A stretch of 64,000 nt of DNA from Alphaproteobacteria bacterium (lineage in GTDB: Bacteria; Pseudomonadota; Alphaproteobacteria; Puniceispirillales; UBA1172), in contig JADHOM010000001.1 of NCBI GenBank assembly GCA_016778985.1, positions 237,613 to 301,612 of the forward strand, given 5' to 3'. Below, piece after piece: positions 1 through 8,889 of the stretch. The notes below the pieces were generated by a model, which saw only the letters and a program-made list of their open reading frames with translations, did no database searches and had not been told where the DNA came from. The position numbers and the translations under genes were made by a program. The first letter of the stretch is position 1. The number at the start of each line of letters is the position of its first letter.

Positions 1-108
1 ACCAGAACAGGAAGAAGTTTATGCAAATATATCATGTTGTCTCATTAACCCATCGTCATTGCAGCAATTCCTGATACTGATCATTATAGCCCCATAATGG
101 GATTATTC

Positions 109-1005
109 CTATTCAGTTGATCGCTTCTTTGCCGCAATGACCTTGCTTTTATCAAAGGCGGCGCGTCTGGCGGCAATCTCATCAGGGCTTAATTTGTTAA
201 TGTTGGAGTAATCTGATTTCCAGTCGGCTTTGCCTTGCCATTGAAGCGGTGAGGTTTTGGTGGTTCGGGGGGCAGCAGCCTGCTCAAACAGATCAAGCGC
301 ATGATTAAGGCTTTGCTGTTGCGAGGCGGGATCATGCGGACGACCGCAACTATTGCCCAGGGGAAAGTCTGAGAAATAAAATCGCGGCACGCCAATATGC
401 TCAATAATATCCTTCGCGCATCCCATGATGACCGTGGGAATACCCGCCGCTTCAACCCCACGCATAGCAAGCGCAACAGATTGATGACAAACCGGACAAT
501 TTGGGATAGCAATAACCCCATCAACATCATCTTCTGCTATCATGGTGACCAGTTTTGGTACATCAATATCAATATGGGTGCGCTGTGAACGGTTGGTCGG
601 AAATCCATAAAACCAAGATGACATAGCACCAATCTTGCCATTTGCGGCGGCATTGTTTAGCGCCTTAACAGGAAAATAAGTGCCCATATCCGCGGCGGTT
701 GTATGATCCCTATCAATGGCAATATGTGATATTCGCAGATCAGGCGGCGGTAACATTGGCTGGCGATAGACATCATAAAACTTAGCATCAGCGTTATATG
801 GCGCGCCCGGGTCTTGATTGCCTTTATCAGGGTGATATATAGCGGCAGTCGTTACAATAGCAATTCGCATCTGATCAAGCGGCTTTGTCATCCGCGCAAA
901 AGGAACATCATCAAAGCGCGCCCATTGGTAAGGATTGGCATAGCCAAGCCCTAGATAATAGCTTGTCGTGCGATCTATATATGCGATAGGCGCAGATGAC
1001 GACAT
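109..1005 (-). CDS. Glycine/sarcosine/betaine reductase component B-like protein (Cys form)
   Basis: The 298-residue product resembles the GrdB/PrdB family, whose members in anaerobes reduce glycine, betaine or D-proline with an active-site selenocysteine. Here the corresponding loop reads NCPVC (about residues 169-173), so Cys replaces Sec, with further Cys at about 196 and 220 (GCAKD, NSCGRP). The start is set at 1005 because a strong AAGGGGAG ribosome site precedes that ATG; longer starts would run into the upstream rhodanese gene. It lies 34 bases after the rhodanese gene on the same strand, which suggests one operon and a sulfur or thiol-redox role. The substrate is unknown; a true amino-acid reductase would be surprising in an aerobic marine bacterium, and no GrdA or GrdC partner is visible. 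Confidence 0.7.
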   Translation of the reverse strand: MSSSAPIAYIDRTTSYYLGLGYANPYQWARFDDVPFARMTKPLDQMRIAIVTTAAIYHPDKGNQDPGAPYNADAKFYDVYRQPMLPPPDLRISHIAIDRDHTTAADMGTYFPVKALNNAAANGKIGAMSSWFYGFPTNRSQRTHIDIDVPKLVTMIAEDDVDGVIAIPNCPVCHQSVALAMRGVEAAGIPTVIMGCAKDIIEHIGVPRFYFSDFPLGNSCGRPHDPASQQQSLNHALDLFEQAAAPRTTKTSPLQWQGKADWKSDYSNINKLSPDEIAARRAAFDKSKVIAAKKRSTE

Positions 1006-1039
1006 GACGGCATCTCCCCTTTCAAAAAGATACTCAAGA

Positions 1040-1441
1040 TTACTGTGATGGCTCAGGTTTTTCAACTCTGCCGCCTGCCTCAACCCAGCCGTTAAAACCA
1101 CTATCAATATGGGCAGCTTCAAACCCCATATCTTGTAATGTCGCGGCACTTAATGCCGATCGCCAGCCTGATGCGCAATGCAAAATGAAGCGTTTATCTT
1201 GACCGAAAATATCCTTGAAATAAGGGCTTTCCGGATCGACCCAGAACTCTAGCATGCCGCGTGGGGCGTGAAAACTTCCAGGAATAAACCCCAGTTTCTG
1301 ACGCTCACGAATATCTCTGATATCAACAATCACAACATCATCTTGGTTATGCAAATCCATCGCTTCTGCTGCGCTATATTCGGTGATGCGGTTGCGCGCT
1401 TCTGCCACCATAGTTTTCACTGGTCGTTTTAAAGGTTTCAT
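1040..1441 (-). CDS. Rhodanese-like sulfurtransferase
   Basis: A single rhodanese domain of 133 residues. The catalytic loop HCASGWRSA carries the expected active-site Cys, and the VVIVDIRD segment is the usual CH2A-type strand. Rhodaneses move sulfane sulfur between thiol acceptors through a persulfide on that Cys; this one has no signal peptide and should be cytoplasmic. The ATG at 1441 is chosen because AAGGGAGG lies five bases before it; an in-frame ATG 21 bases upstream lacks this. It is first in a two-gene operon with the reductase-B-like gene. Confidence 0.85.
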   Translation of the reverse strand: MKPLKRPVKTMVAEARNRITEYSAAEAMDLHNQDDVVIVDIRDIRERQKLGFIPGSFHAPRGMLEFWVDPESPYFKDIFGQDKRFILHCASGWRSALSAATLQDMGFEAAHIDSGFNGWVEAGGRVEKPEPSQ

Positions 1442-1594
1442 AAAAGCCTCCCTTTCTATCATCCTATATGACCGTGCTTTAGCATGAACCGCAAGCCCCT
1501 GCTAAACTGTTAATTGTCCTTTTTACAGGTAATTTGACTCAGCTCCAAATATTGATACATCTATTTATTATGAACAAGGGTTAGGATAGGTCTT

Positions 1595-1954
1595 ATGCCA
1601 TCACCATTGAAACTTCTGCTTATAACTATGCTGATATCTGTGACCAGATCAGCCGCATTAGCCAGCTGTCAGCTGTCACCACTAACGCCTGACATGATTT
1701 GTGGGCAAGGCTTTGGGCTTGAGCCCAATAGTAGCGCCTATCAAACCTGTGTGCTTAGAGAGCAGGATAAGGATGTGGCGCGCAGCCAGTTTGATGCCAC
1801 CTTATCAACTATCCACGCTGAGCTTCAGATACTGGCAAAGGAAAAAGTCAAACTATCAACGCAATCATCAGGCTTATCGGTGGAAAGCATTCTCCGGCGT
1901 GAACGTGAGCTGATTAAAAATTTAGAATACTTGAAAGCTCTGACAGGCTGTTAA
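1595..1954 (+). CDS. Small secreted hypothetical protein
   Basis: I do not recognise this 119-residue protein. Residues 1-23 form a typical signal peptide (hydrophobic LLLITMLISV core, cleavage likely after ALA-S). The mature part has four Cys (CQLSP, MICGQG, TCVLRE, final TGC), compatible with two periplasmic disulfides, and an alpha-helical, charged C-terminal half that could form a short coiled coil. It is transcribed away from the rhodanese operon and towards the ureohydrolase, from which it is separated by 11 bases (convergent). The ribosome site is weak. Signal peptide and paired Cys support a real gene. Confidence 0.6.
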   Translation: MPSPLKLLLITMLISVTRSAALASCQLSPLTPDMICGQGFGLEPNSSAYQTCVLREQDKDVARSQFDATLSTIHAELQILAKEKVKLSTQSSGLSVESILRRERELIKNLEYLKALTGC

Positions 1955-1965
1955 TTGTGTAGCGA

Positions 1966-2922
1966 TCAAGCGGCTTCTTGTCTGGCGAGAATACCCATGC
2001 TGGCAGCAATTAGCCGTGATACGGTCAAGGCACCAATACCGTCTATATCGGCTTCTGGCAGTATCTCGGCAAAATCCATTGATGCAATCCGAGTCTTTGC
2101 CGCCGCCCCTTTGATCAGACCAAGCGCATGATGATACATTAATCCGCCAGGGGCACGACCAATGGTGTTGGGGGCAAGGGATGGATCAAGCGCATCAATA
2201 TCAAAACAAATAACCAGCTCTTGATCAGGAGGAATAGCGTTGAGAACAGGGGCAATACCGTCACTCATGATCTGCTCGGCTGGAAAAAATTGTGCTCCCC
2301 ATGCACATGCCGCCGCCATATCATCGGGATGAGCAGAGCCAATACCGCGCGCGCCGACCTGAATAATGGTATCAATATGTGGCATTTCGGATGCCCGCCG
2401 CATCGTTGACGATAACCCCATATCCTCACCCATATGCGTATCGCGCCAATCAATATGGGCATCAATTTGGAGTATGGTGTAGCGTTTTGTTGTCTCTGCT
2501 AACGCCGCCAGCATCGGGATCGGGATAGAATCATCGCCGCCAACCAAAATAGGCACGGCTTTATGGGCTATGATATGTTTAACGGCATTGCTAATCTGTG
2601 CCCGATTAGCGGCAAAATCTTCATCGCTCCAGCTCAGATCACCAGCATCACAAGCGGCTCTGACGCCGTTGGGGAAGACAGGGCCGCCAAGATCAAAATT
2701 ATATCTATCCAGATTAGCGGTTAGTGAGGCGCCGCCCTTGCGAATAGAGGCAGGGCCATTTGCGGCATAGGCACCAACAGCGGCATAGGGGGTGGCGCAA
2801 GGCACCCCCAAAAATACAGAAGACGCTGCAATATAATCAGTCAGTGATGCCGCCGCCAATCCTAGAAAAGTGCTAGCATCAGTCGCGCCGAACAATGCGG
2901 CCAAGTTTGCTTTTTGCGTCAT
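1966..2922 (-). CDS. Ureohydrolase (agmatinase/arginase) family protein with altered metal site
   Basis: A 318-residue member of the arginase/agmatinase fold, which hydrolyses guanidino compounds to an amine and urea with two Mn ions. The DAHID motif (154-158), the DIDALDP motif (241-247) and the late Glu region (DFAEILPEAD) are all present. The first metal-site motif, normally GGDHS, reads GGDDS (128-132), so the usual His ligand is replaced by Asp131; the later APGTGTP-type segment reads APNTIGRAPGG. The real substrate therefore cannot be assigned: agmatine, guanidinobutyrate or another guanidino acid is possible. AGGATAGGGG precedes the ATG. It stands alone, convergent with the small secreted protein gene. 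Confidence 0.8.
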   Translation of the reverse strand: MTQKANLAALFGATDASTFLGLAAASLTDYIAASSVFLGVPCATPYAAVGAYAANGPASIRKGGASLTANLDRYNFDLGGPVFPNGVRAACDAGDLSWSDEDFAANRAQISNAVKHIIAHKAVPILVGGDDSIPIPMLAALAETTKRYTILQIDAHIDWRDTHMGEDMGLSSTMRRASEMPHIDTIIQVGARGIGSAHPDDMAAACAWGAQFFPAEQIMSDGIAPVLNAIPPDQELVICFDIDALDPSLAPNTIGRAPGGLMYHHALGLIKGAAAKTRIASMDFAEILPEADIDGIGALTVSRLIAASMGILARQEAA

Positions 2923-3065
2923 ACCCCTATCCTTTCATAGCTTTGCTCAGTCCAAGATAGCAAAACTGACATCTTGAACAAACATGGAAGTTATGGTGAT
3001 GATAAAAGACTTGTATTAACAGAAATTGATGTAAAAAATTATAAGAGACTTGAAGGAGGGATATC

Positions 3066-3869
3066 ATGATGGCACCACAGCTGACAGAGACCGAGCTCAG
3101 CACCTATAAAGAACAAGGCTGGATTGTTCCTAAATGGGAATTGCCACCTGAGCTGATTGCGGAAATGCGTGAAGAATATCAGGCTTTACTTAACCGAAAC
3201 AGTCATCTGCAATCGGATATCATGATGGCACCACATCAAACAAATGGCGGCTCTATGGGTGTAATCGGGTCTGAAAAATGGCTTGAGTTTGCCACCCATC
3301 CCAGCATTGTTTCGACTGCCAGCCAGTTGATTGGTGAGGATATTATCCTATGGGGGACAACCATTTTTGGCAAGCCAGCCTTTAGTGGCAAGCAAACTCC
3401 TTGGCATCAAGATGGCGAATATTATCCCATTAAACCGCTTGAAGTGCTGACGGTTTGGATACCCTTAGATGATGTGACAGCAGATAATGGGCCTATGCAG
3501 TTCATCCCCGGCTCACATAAAGCGCATAAACTATTCAGCCATTCGTGGGTTGAGGGTGATGATAAAACCATTAATTTGATTTGTGACGCAGAGCATTTTG
3601 ATGCCGATACGGCAACCCCATTAATCATTCGGGCAGGACAGGTTTCCTTTCATGATGTCTATATGATTCACGGCTCGACCGCTAATCGAACAGATCGCCG
3701 CCGTGCCGCTTTTATCATTCGGCTGATGCCAGCCTCGAGTTATTATGATCATGTCCTAGGGGCAGAGATTGGCAAAAAACACCCGAAGCAAGGCTATGGG
3801 GAACGGCCGCTATATCTGATTAATGGCGTTGACAAAGCAGGTAATAATTTTGATATTGGCCACGATTAA
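3066..3869 (+). CDS. Phytanoyl-CoA dioxygenase (PhyH) family oxygenase
   Basis: A 267-residue Fe(II)/2-oxoglutarate-dependent oxygenase of the PhyH family. The iron triad is visible: His114 and Asp116 in PWHQDGEYY and His202 in MIHGS; Arg212 or a nearby Arg would bind 2-oxoglutarate. The segment GPMQFIPGSH is typical of the family. A perfect AAGGAGGG ribosome site lies at 3053-3060. The family includes ectoine hydroxylase and enzymes acting on small osmolytes or phosphonates, so the substrate is open. It is a single gene, convergent with upp seven bases downstream. Confidence 0.85.
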   Translation: MMAPQLTETELSTYKEQGWIVPKWELPPELIAEMREEYQALLNRNSHLQSDIMMAPHQTNGGSMGVIGSEKWLEFATHPSIVSTASQLIGEDIILWGTTIFGKPAFSGKQTPWHQDGEYYPIKPLEVLTVWIPLDDVTADNGPMQFIPGSHKAHKLFSHSWVEGDDKTINLICDAEHFDADTATPLIIRAGQVSFHDVYMIHGSTANRTDRRRAAFIIRLMPASSYYDHVLGAEIGKKHPKQGYGERPLYLINGVDKAGNNFDIGHD

Positions 3870-3876
3870 ACCGCTG

Positions 3877-4536
3877 TTATTTGGTGCCATAAATGCGGTC
3901 GCCAGCATCGCCCAGCCCTGGCATGATATAGCCATGATCATTAAGCTCACGGTCTATGGCGGCGGTATAGATCGGCACATCTGGATGCGCGGACGCAAAG
4001 GCATCAATGCCTTCTGGTGCAGCTAATAGACAGACGAACTTAATATGTGACGCGCCGTTTTCTTTCAAGCGCTGAACCGCTGCTATCGCCGAATGGCCAG
4101 TCGCCAGCATAGGATCAACAACAATAGTAAGACGCATATCTATCTGATCAGGCAATTTCAGATAATATTGAACAGGGTTCAAGGTTTCCGGATCTCGATA
4201 AAGCCCGATATGACCAACCCGTGCCAGTGGAACAAGCTCAAGCATGCCTTCAAGAAGACCGTTGCCAGCCCGCAAGATGGACACAAGGCAAAGCTTTTTG
4301 CCTTTCAGTTTAGGTGATGCCATAGCCTCAAGAGGGGTATTGATCTGAACCATCTCAGTTTCCAGATCACGGCAGACTTCATAGGCCATTAGGTGGCTAA
4401 TCTCGCGCAAGAGCTGGCGAAACTCGGCTGATGGGGTGTTGCTATCCCGCATCAGCGTCAGCTTATGTTGAATTAAAGGATGCTGAATATTGGTAATGTT
4501 TGGTGTTGGCATAGCAATATTTCTCTGTTGTTTCAT
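3877..4536 (-). CDS. upp: Uracil phosphoribosyltransferase
   Basis: A 219-residue protein that joins uracil to PRPP to give UMP in pyrimidine salvage. The family opening [14 protein letters not shown] and the PRPP-binding loop DPMLATGHS are clear, and the [11 protein letters not shown]-terminus that contacts uracil is intact. The first ATG lies only three bases after the stop of the upstream FAH-family gene and has no good ribosome site, so it is probably translationally coupled; an internal ATG at 4512 (MPTPN) is an alternative start. Confidence 0.95.
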   Translation of the reverse strand: MKQQRNIAMPTPNITNIQHPLIQHKLTLMRDSNTPSAEFRQLLREISHLMAYEVCRDLETEMVQINTPLEAMASPKLKGKKLCLVSILRAGNGLLEGMLELVPLARVGHIGLYRDPETLNPVQYYLKLPDQIDMRLTIVVDPMLATGHSAIAAVQRLKENGASHIKFVCLLAAPEGIDAFASAHPDVPIYTAAIDRELNDHGYIMPGLGDAGDRIYGTK

Positions 4537-4539
4537 CTA

Positions 4540-5403
4540 TTATATCACCGGATTTGATAAATCACCAATACCGTCAAAAGAGACGGTGACGTGATCACCG
4601 GCTTTCAGAAATTTTGGTGGCGTGAATCCAAGTCCAACGCCAACAGGTGTTCCGGTGGCAATAATATCACCTGGCAATAGCGTCATTGTTTTGGTGAGCG
4701 TTTCGATTAAGGTCGGGATATCAAAAATCAGCTGAGACAGCGTGGATTGCTGTCTTAACTCACCATTAACGGTGGTAGAGATTTGCCGGCTTCCCATATC
4801 AGGCAGCTCATCAGCGGTGACGATGGCGGGCCCCATAGGCGCAAAACTGTCGAGGCTTTTGCCAAGAAACCACTGATTATGATCTTGTTGGATACGCCGT
4901 GCCGTGACATCATTGAGCAGGGTATAGCCAAAAATATAATCCTCAGCCGCCTCCGCCTTCACCTGATGCGCGGTTTTTTTGATAACAACACATAGCTCAC
5001 CTTCATAATCAACGGAATTGCTATAATCGAGGCCAGACCGAATAGGGGCATCAGGCCCTATGACGCTAGTTGTGGCTTTGGTGAATATAACAGGCGCAGA
5101 GGCAATAGAAGGTTTATCAGATTTATCAAAATCAGAGGCGTGATATTCTTCGGCATGATCATGATAATTCAGCCCAACACAAAATATATTCCGCCGTGGG
5201 TCAGGAATAGGGGCTAACAGCTGAACGGCATTGAGAGGAATAGTGGCATTACCGCTCAACCATGGCGTCACACCCTGTTCTTGTTCAATCATTTGGCGCA
5301 CAGCATAGATGGCGGCATCGCCTTCTGCCTTGACAATAATCTGATCATCAGACAGCACGCCTGCTATGATAACGCCATTATGTTCACATGTAATCAGCCG
5401 CAT
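4540..5403 (-). CDS. Fumarylacetoacetate hydrolase (FAH) family protein
   Basis: A 287-residue FAH-fold protein. The catalytic C-terminal domain (about 70-287) begins with NIFCVGLNYHDHAEE, carries the metal-binding EGE in VDYEGELCVV, and ends with the GDIIATGTPVGVG signature. Members cleave or isomerise beta-diketone-like acids, or decarboxylate oxaloacetate and acylpyruvates; the substrate cannot be read from sequence. A GGGAG ribosome site precedes the ATG. It is probably co-transcribed with upp, an unusual pairing that does not suggest a shared pathway. Confidence 0.85.
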   Translation of the reverse strand: MRLITCEHNGVIIAGVLSDDQIIVKAEGDAAIYAVRQMIEQEQGVTPWLSGNATIPLNAVQLLAPIPDPRRNIFCVGLNYHDHAEEYHASDFDKSDKPSIASAPVIFTKATTSVIGPDAPIRSGLDYSNSVDYEGELCVVIKKTAHQVKAEAAEDYIFGYTLLNDVTARRIQQDHNQWFLGKSLDSFAPMGPAIVTADELPDMGSRQISTTVNGELRQQSTLSQLIFDIPTLIETLTKTMTLLPGDIIATGTPVGVGLGFTPPKFLKAGDHVTVSFDGIGDLSNPVI

Positions 5404-5513
5404 GATATCTCCCTGCCATGCTCAATCATATACACACCAATCAATGTCATATCGCCGCTAATGTCAACACAGCCTGAAATAGCTATCTATATCTTGAATG
5501 GGTATGGCTCAGA

Positions 5514-6212
5514 TTAAACACCAAGCCAGCGTGCTTGTGATTTGTGGTCGGTCTTTAATGTCTCAGGTGTGCCTTGCCAGACAATTTGCCCGCGGCTCAT
5601 CAAGCTCACCTGATCAGCAAGTCTAAGCGCAAAATGTAAGTTCTGCTCAACCAGTAAAATAGTCATGCCGCGGGATTTAAGATCAGCTAATTTTTCAAAA
5701 ATCGCTTCGATAATAATAGGCGCTAATCCTTCTGTTGGCTCATCCAAGATCAGAATATCAGGACCTGTCATCAAGGCACGACCGATTGCCAGCATTTGCT
5801 GCTCACCGCCAGATAATTGATGCCCGCCATTATTAAGGCGTTGCGCCAGTTGTGGAAAAAACTGAATGGTATCTTCAATCGTCCAGCTCGATGCAGGTTT
5901 GGCTAAGCGCCCGGCCAGTTGCAGATTCTCGCGAACCGTCAAAGCCCCAAAAATATCTCTAGTTTCGGGAACATAGGCTATGCCTTGTTTGGCGATTGCA
6001 TATGACGGCAGGGTATGGATATCCTTGCCATGCAAACGGATAGCGCCTTGATCAGTGGGTATCTGTCCGGCCACAGTTTTTAGGGTCGTGGTTTTGCCAA
6101 CACCATTGCGCCCAAGCACGGCATGGGTTTGGCCTGCGGCAATGGTCAAGCTAACCCCATGTAGCACCTTGGTCTCACCATATCCGCTTTCTATCTGATC
6201 GAGTTCAAGCAT
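5514..6212 (-). CDS. livF: Branched-chain amino acid-type ABC transporter ATPase (LivF-like)
   Basis: A 232-residue ABC ATPase of the LivF branch. Walker A is GRNGVGKTT, the signature is LSGGEQQ, and Walker B is ILDEPTEGLAP followed by the LVEQN switch-His region typical of LivF. It is the last gene of the importer operon, two bases after livG. Together with LivG it powers uptake through LivH and LivM at the inner membrane. Its substrate range depends on the binding protein and may be amino acids, urea, or other small polar compounds. Confidence 0.93.
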   Translation of the reverse strand: MLELDQIESGYGETKVLHGVSLTIAAGQTHAVLGRNGVGKTTTLKTVAGQIPTDQGAIRLHGKDIHTLPSYAIAKQGIAYVPETRDIFGALTVRENLQLAGRLAKPASSWTIEDTIQFFPQLAQRLNNGGHQLSGGEQQMLAIGRALMTGPDILILDEPTEGLAPIIIEAIFEKLADLKSRGMTILLVEQNLHFALRLADQVSLMSRGQIVWQGTPETLKTDHKSQARWLGV

Positions 6213-6214
6213 TG

Positions 6215-6952
6215 TTATTTTGCCTCACCTAGATAGATTTGTCTGACCGTTGCGTTACCGCGAGTTTCTGCTGGCGTACCCTCAAATACTTTTTCGCCAA
6301 AGTTCAGAACCGTGATGCGGTCAGCAATACTGAACGCTAAATCCATATCATGTTCGATAATCAAGATAGTGATATCTCTGGGCAGGCTATCAAGCAGGTG
6401 ATGAAATCTGTCAATCATGGCCGGGCCAACGCCTGATGTTGGCTCATCCATTAATAACAAAGACGGCTTGGTCGCTAAGGCTAATCCAACCTCTAATTGG
6501 CGGCGATTACCATATGAGATGGCATTAACCATCATGTCTAGCTGATCACTGAGCGCGACCATTTCGGCGGTTTCTTCAATGCGGGTTTTCACATCTGCAT
6601 GGAGGCTAGCATCACGGATAAACCAGTTGGATTTGCCTGTCGCGGCGCTGGCGGCAAGCATCAAATTTTCCCGAATGGTGAGATTTTCAAAAAGATTATT
6701 TTTTTGATAACTGCGGGCAATGCCAATGCTGGCGCGTCCGACCGCGTCCATAGCACTAATATCGGTGCCAGCATAAGATATATTGCCTGAACTGGCTTGC
6801 TTAACACCCGTAAGTAAATGAAACAGCGTAGTCTTGCCGGCGCCATTAGGGCCCAAGATGACCCGTCTTTCGCCATCAGCAACCTGAAAAGACAGGTCGC
6901 GGATGACTTGCAACCCGCCAAAATCCTTTGAAAGCTGATCAACCTTAAGCAA
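6215..6952 (-). CDS. livG: Branched-chain amino acid-type ABC transporter ATPase (LivG-like)
   Basis: A 245-residue ABC ATPase of the LivG branch: Walker A GPNGAGKTT, and the Walker B region LLLMDEPTSGVGP with the IIEHDM switch segment. The usual LSGGQ signature is replaced by ISYGNRRQLE, as is common in LivG/UrtD proteins. The start overlaps the 3' end of livM by eight bases, indicating translational coupling. Partner ATPase of LivF in the same importer. Confidence 0.93.
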   Translation of the reverse strand: MLKVDQLSKDFGGLQVIRDLSFQVADGERRVILGPNGAGKTTLFHLLTGVKQASSGNISYAGTDISAMDAVGRASIGIARSYQKNNLFENLTIRENLMLAASAATGKSNWFIRDASLHADVKTRIEETAEMVALSDQLDMMVNAISYGNRRQLEVGLALATKPSLLLMDEPTSGVGPAMIDRFHHLLDSLPRDITILIIEHDMDLAFSIADRITVLNFGEKVFEGTPAETRGNATVRQIYLGEAK

Positions 6953-7955
6953 GGTCTTGCTCCTTTTCTTTTGATTCTGTTGGCTCTTTTGGTTCTTTTG
7001 GCGCTTGCGGTTTGAAAAAGGCTTCTAGCCAGACTTCGATCTGACCATAAACCCCGCGGCCGCCAGCCAGCACCGCCAAGATCAGAACAACCCCGACAAT
7101 CATATGCCAGTAATCGGTATAATTTGATAATTCATGCTTCATCATGATGAGGATAATGGCGCCAATGACAGGCCCGACCAAGGTTCCTATACCGCCTAGA
7201 ATTACCACCAGCAAAACCTCCCCTGATACTGTCCAGATCAATAATTCAGGAGAAATATAAAGCGTATGTTGGGCGGCAATGATGCCAGCCATGCCAGCCA
7301 TAAAACCAGAACAGGCCATGGCCAGAGCTTTATGCTTGGCGGTATTAACGCCCATCGCCTGCATGCGGTTCTCATTGCTATGGATACCGCAAAGCACTCG
7401 CCCAAAGCCAGAGCGGAGCAAGATAGACGCCACAACATAAACCAGAAATAAGACACCAACACCAAGCAGCGCAAATACCAGCGCATCATTCAAATCAAGC
7501 CCTAGCCAGCTTAAGTCAAAGCGGCTAATCCCGCCCATGCCGTCATCGCCGCCGAGCCAGCGTGATTTGAAGAAAAAGGTATAGGCCATTTGGCCAAACG
7601 CCAAGGTCGCCATGATAAAAAAGATACCGCTAGTGCGAGCCGTGACCCAGCCGACCATGCCTGAAAACAGCACCGCCGCTAGCAATCCTAGAGTGGCTGA
7701 TGGCAGCGATGGCCAACCAAGTTTGACCCCCATAATGGTAAAGACATAAGCAGCAATGCCCATAATCGCGCCATGGCATAAGGACACCATGCCGCCAAAT
7801 CCAGCACAGAAATCTAGGCTGATGGCCAGGATAGCCAGTATCGTAATCTCAACGACAATCTCACGCGCAAAATAACTGCCAAAACTGGCATAAATTGCAA
7901 GGAAGCCGAGGGCAAGAATAAGCGCAATGCTGCGCAAGTGGGTTTGATAAAACAT
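6945..7955 (-). CDS. livM: Branched-chain amino acid-type ABC permease (LivM-like)
   Basis: A 336-residue inner-membrane permease with about nine to ten hydrophobic segments and the family motif SLCHGAIMGIAAYVF near the N-terminus, plus GGIGTLVGPVIGA in the cytoplasmic loop that contacts the ATPases. The C-terminal tail is unusual: a short hydrophilic run of PKEPKEP and ESKEKE, rich in Lys and Glu, after the last membrane helix. The gene starts one base past the livH stop and overlaps livG by eight bases. Confidence 0.93.
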   Translation of the reverse strand: MFYQTHLRSIALILALGFLAIYASFGSYFAREIVVEITILAILAISLDFCAGFGGMVSLCHGAIMGIAAYVFTIMGVKLGWPSLPSATLGLLAAVLFSGMVGWVTARTSGIFFIMATLAFGQMAYTFFFKSRWLGGDDGMGGISRFDLSWLGLDLNDALVFALLGVGVLFLVYVVASILLRSGFGRVLCGIHSNENRMQAMGVNTAKHKALAMACSGFMAGMAGIIAAQHTLYISPELLIWTVSGEVLLVVILGGIGTLVGPVIGAIILIMMKHELSNYTDYWHMIVGVVLILAVLAGGRGVYGQIEVWLEAFFKPQAPKEPKEPTESKEKEQDLA

Positions 7956-7956
7956 G

Positions 7957-8823
7957 TCAGCCCCGTGCCGGGATTAGCCCTTGTGGCCTAAAGACAAGGA
8001 CAGCGGCTAAAAGCATATAGGTCAGAACTGCTGATAAAGATGGCAATAAGACAGCGCCAAAGGTTTCAAGGAAGCCAATAATTAATGAGCCTGTGATGGC
8101 GCCTTCTAAACTGCCTAAACCGCCAATAACAACGACGATTAATGTTGGTATCAAGATGGTAATGCCCATGGTGGTGGTCGCGGAAAAAATTGGTGCGGCG
8201 GCAACTCCGGCAAGCCCTGCCAAGGCACAGCCAAAACAAAATACCAAAAAGAATAAGCGCCCAACATTAATTCCTAACGACGCTGCCATATCGGCATTTT
8301 CAACGCTAGCCCTGATCATGGCGCCTATCTGTGTTCGCCTCAGAACTACCCACATGGAAATCATGACGACCAAGCCCAGAGCGATGATAAAGAGCCGATA
8401 GGCAGGATAGCTAATGCCCCAGAATGATACCGTATGTGATAGCTCAGCCGGTGCCTCAAGCCCAAGCGCGATATCACCCCAGCCCAACCGGACAAGATCA
8501 AGGATAACAAAAATCAACCCAAAGGTAACAAGCACTTGATTCATTGGCCCCGCCCCTCGCATACGATCAATCAGCGTGAAATAAAGCACAGCTCCAATAC
8601 AAGTAACAATGATCGGCGATAACATAAAGGCCAGCCAAAACTGGCCGGTCATGGCAGATACCGAAATGCCAAAATATGCCCCCAGCATATAGAGCGAGGC
8701 ATGCGCCAGATTGACAAAATGCATGAGACCAAAAATAACCGTCAGACCAATAGAAAGTAAAAACAACAACATCGAATACTGCATCGCATTAAGACATTGC
8801 AGTAACCAGAATGAGGCATCCAT
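7957..8823 (-). CDS. livH: Branched-chain amino acid-type ABC permease (LivH-like)
   Basis: A 288-residue inner-membrane permease with about eight hydrophobic helices. The segment FGLMHFVNLAHASLYMLGAY is the usual LivH N-terminal signature and GGLGSLEGAITGS is the ATPase-contacting loop. It lies downstream of the binding-protein gene, separated by 66 bases that contain a strong hairpin (8862-8882). It pairs with LivM to form the transmembrane channel. Confidence 0.93.
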   Translation of the reverse strand: MDASFWLLQCLNAMQYSMLLFLLSIGLTVIFGLMHFVNLAHASLYMLGAYFGISVSAMTGQFWLAFMLSPIIVTCIGAVLYFTLIDRMRGAGPMNQVLVTFGLIFVILDLVRLGWGDIALGLEAPAELSHTVSFWGISYPAYRLFIIALGLVVMISMWVVLRRTQIGAMIRASVENADMAASLGINVGRLFFLVFCFGCALAGLAGVAAAPIFSATTTMGITILIPTLIVVVIGGLGSLEGAITGSLIIGFLETFGAVLLPSLSAVLTYMLLAAVLVFRPQGLIPARG

Positions 8824-8861
8824 AATCGCGTTTATCCCAACTTAATCTGGCGTCGTGGTCA

Positions 8862-8882
8862 ATCCGGGCAACATGCCCGGAT
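8862..8882 (-). promoter_or_regulatory. Hairpin between binding-protein and permease genes
   Basis: A perfect nine-base-pair inverted repeat (ATCCGGGCA / TGCCCGGAT) with a three-base loop sits just after the livK stop and before livH. There is no T-run, so it is more likely an mRNA-stabilising or processing hairpin than a terminator. Such elements often give higher expression of the periplasmic binding protein than of the permeases. Confidence 0.6.
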
Positions 8883-8889
8883 GCGGTGA

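Noticed and set aside
2-97. Open frame at the left edge (opening PEQEEVYANIS) that could be the end of a gene starting outside the window
   Set aside because: It is only about 31 codons, its second half is low-complexity hydrophobic sequence, and no second line of evidence supports it. A gene ending before the window is as likely.
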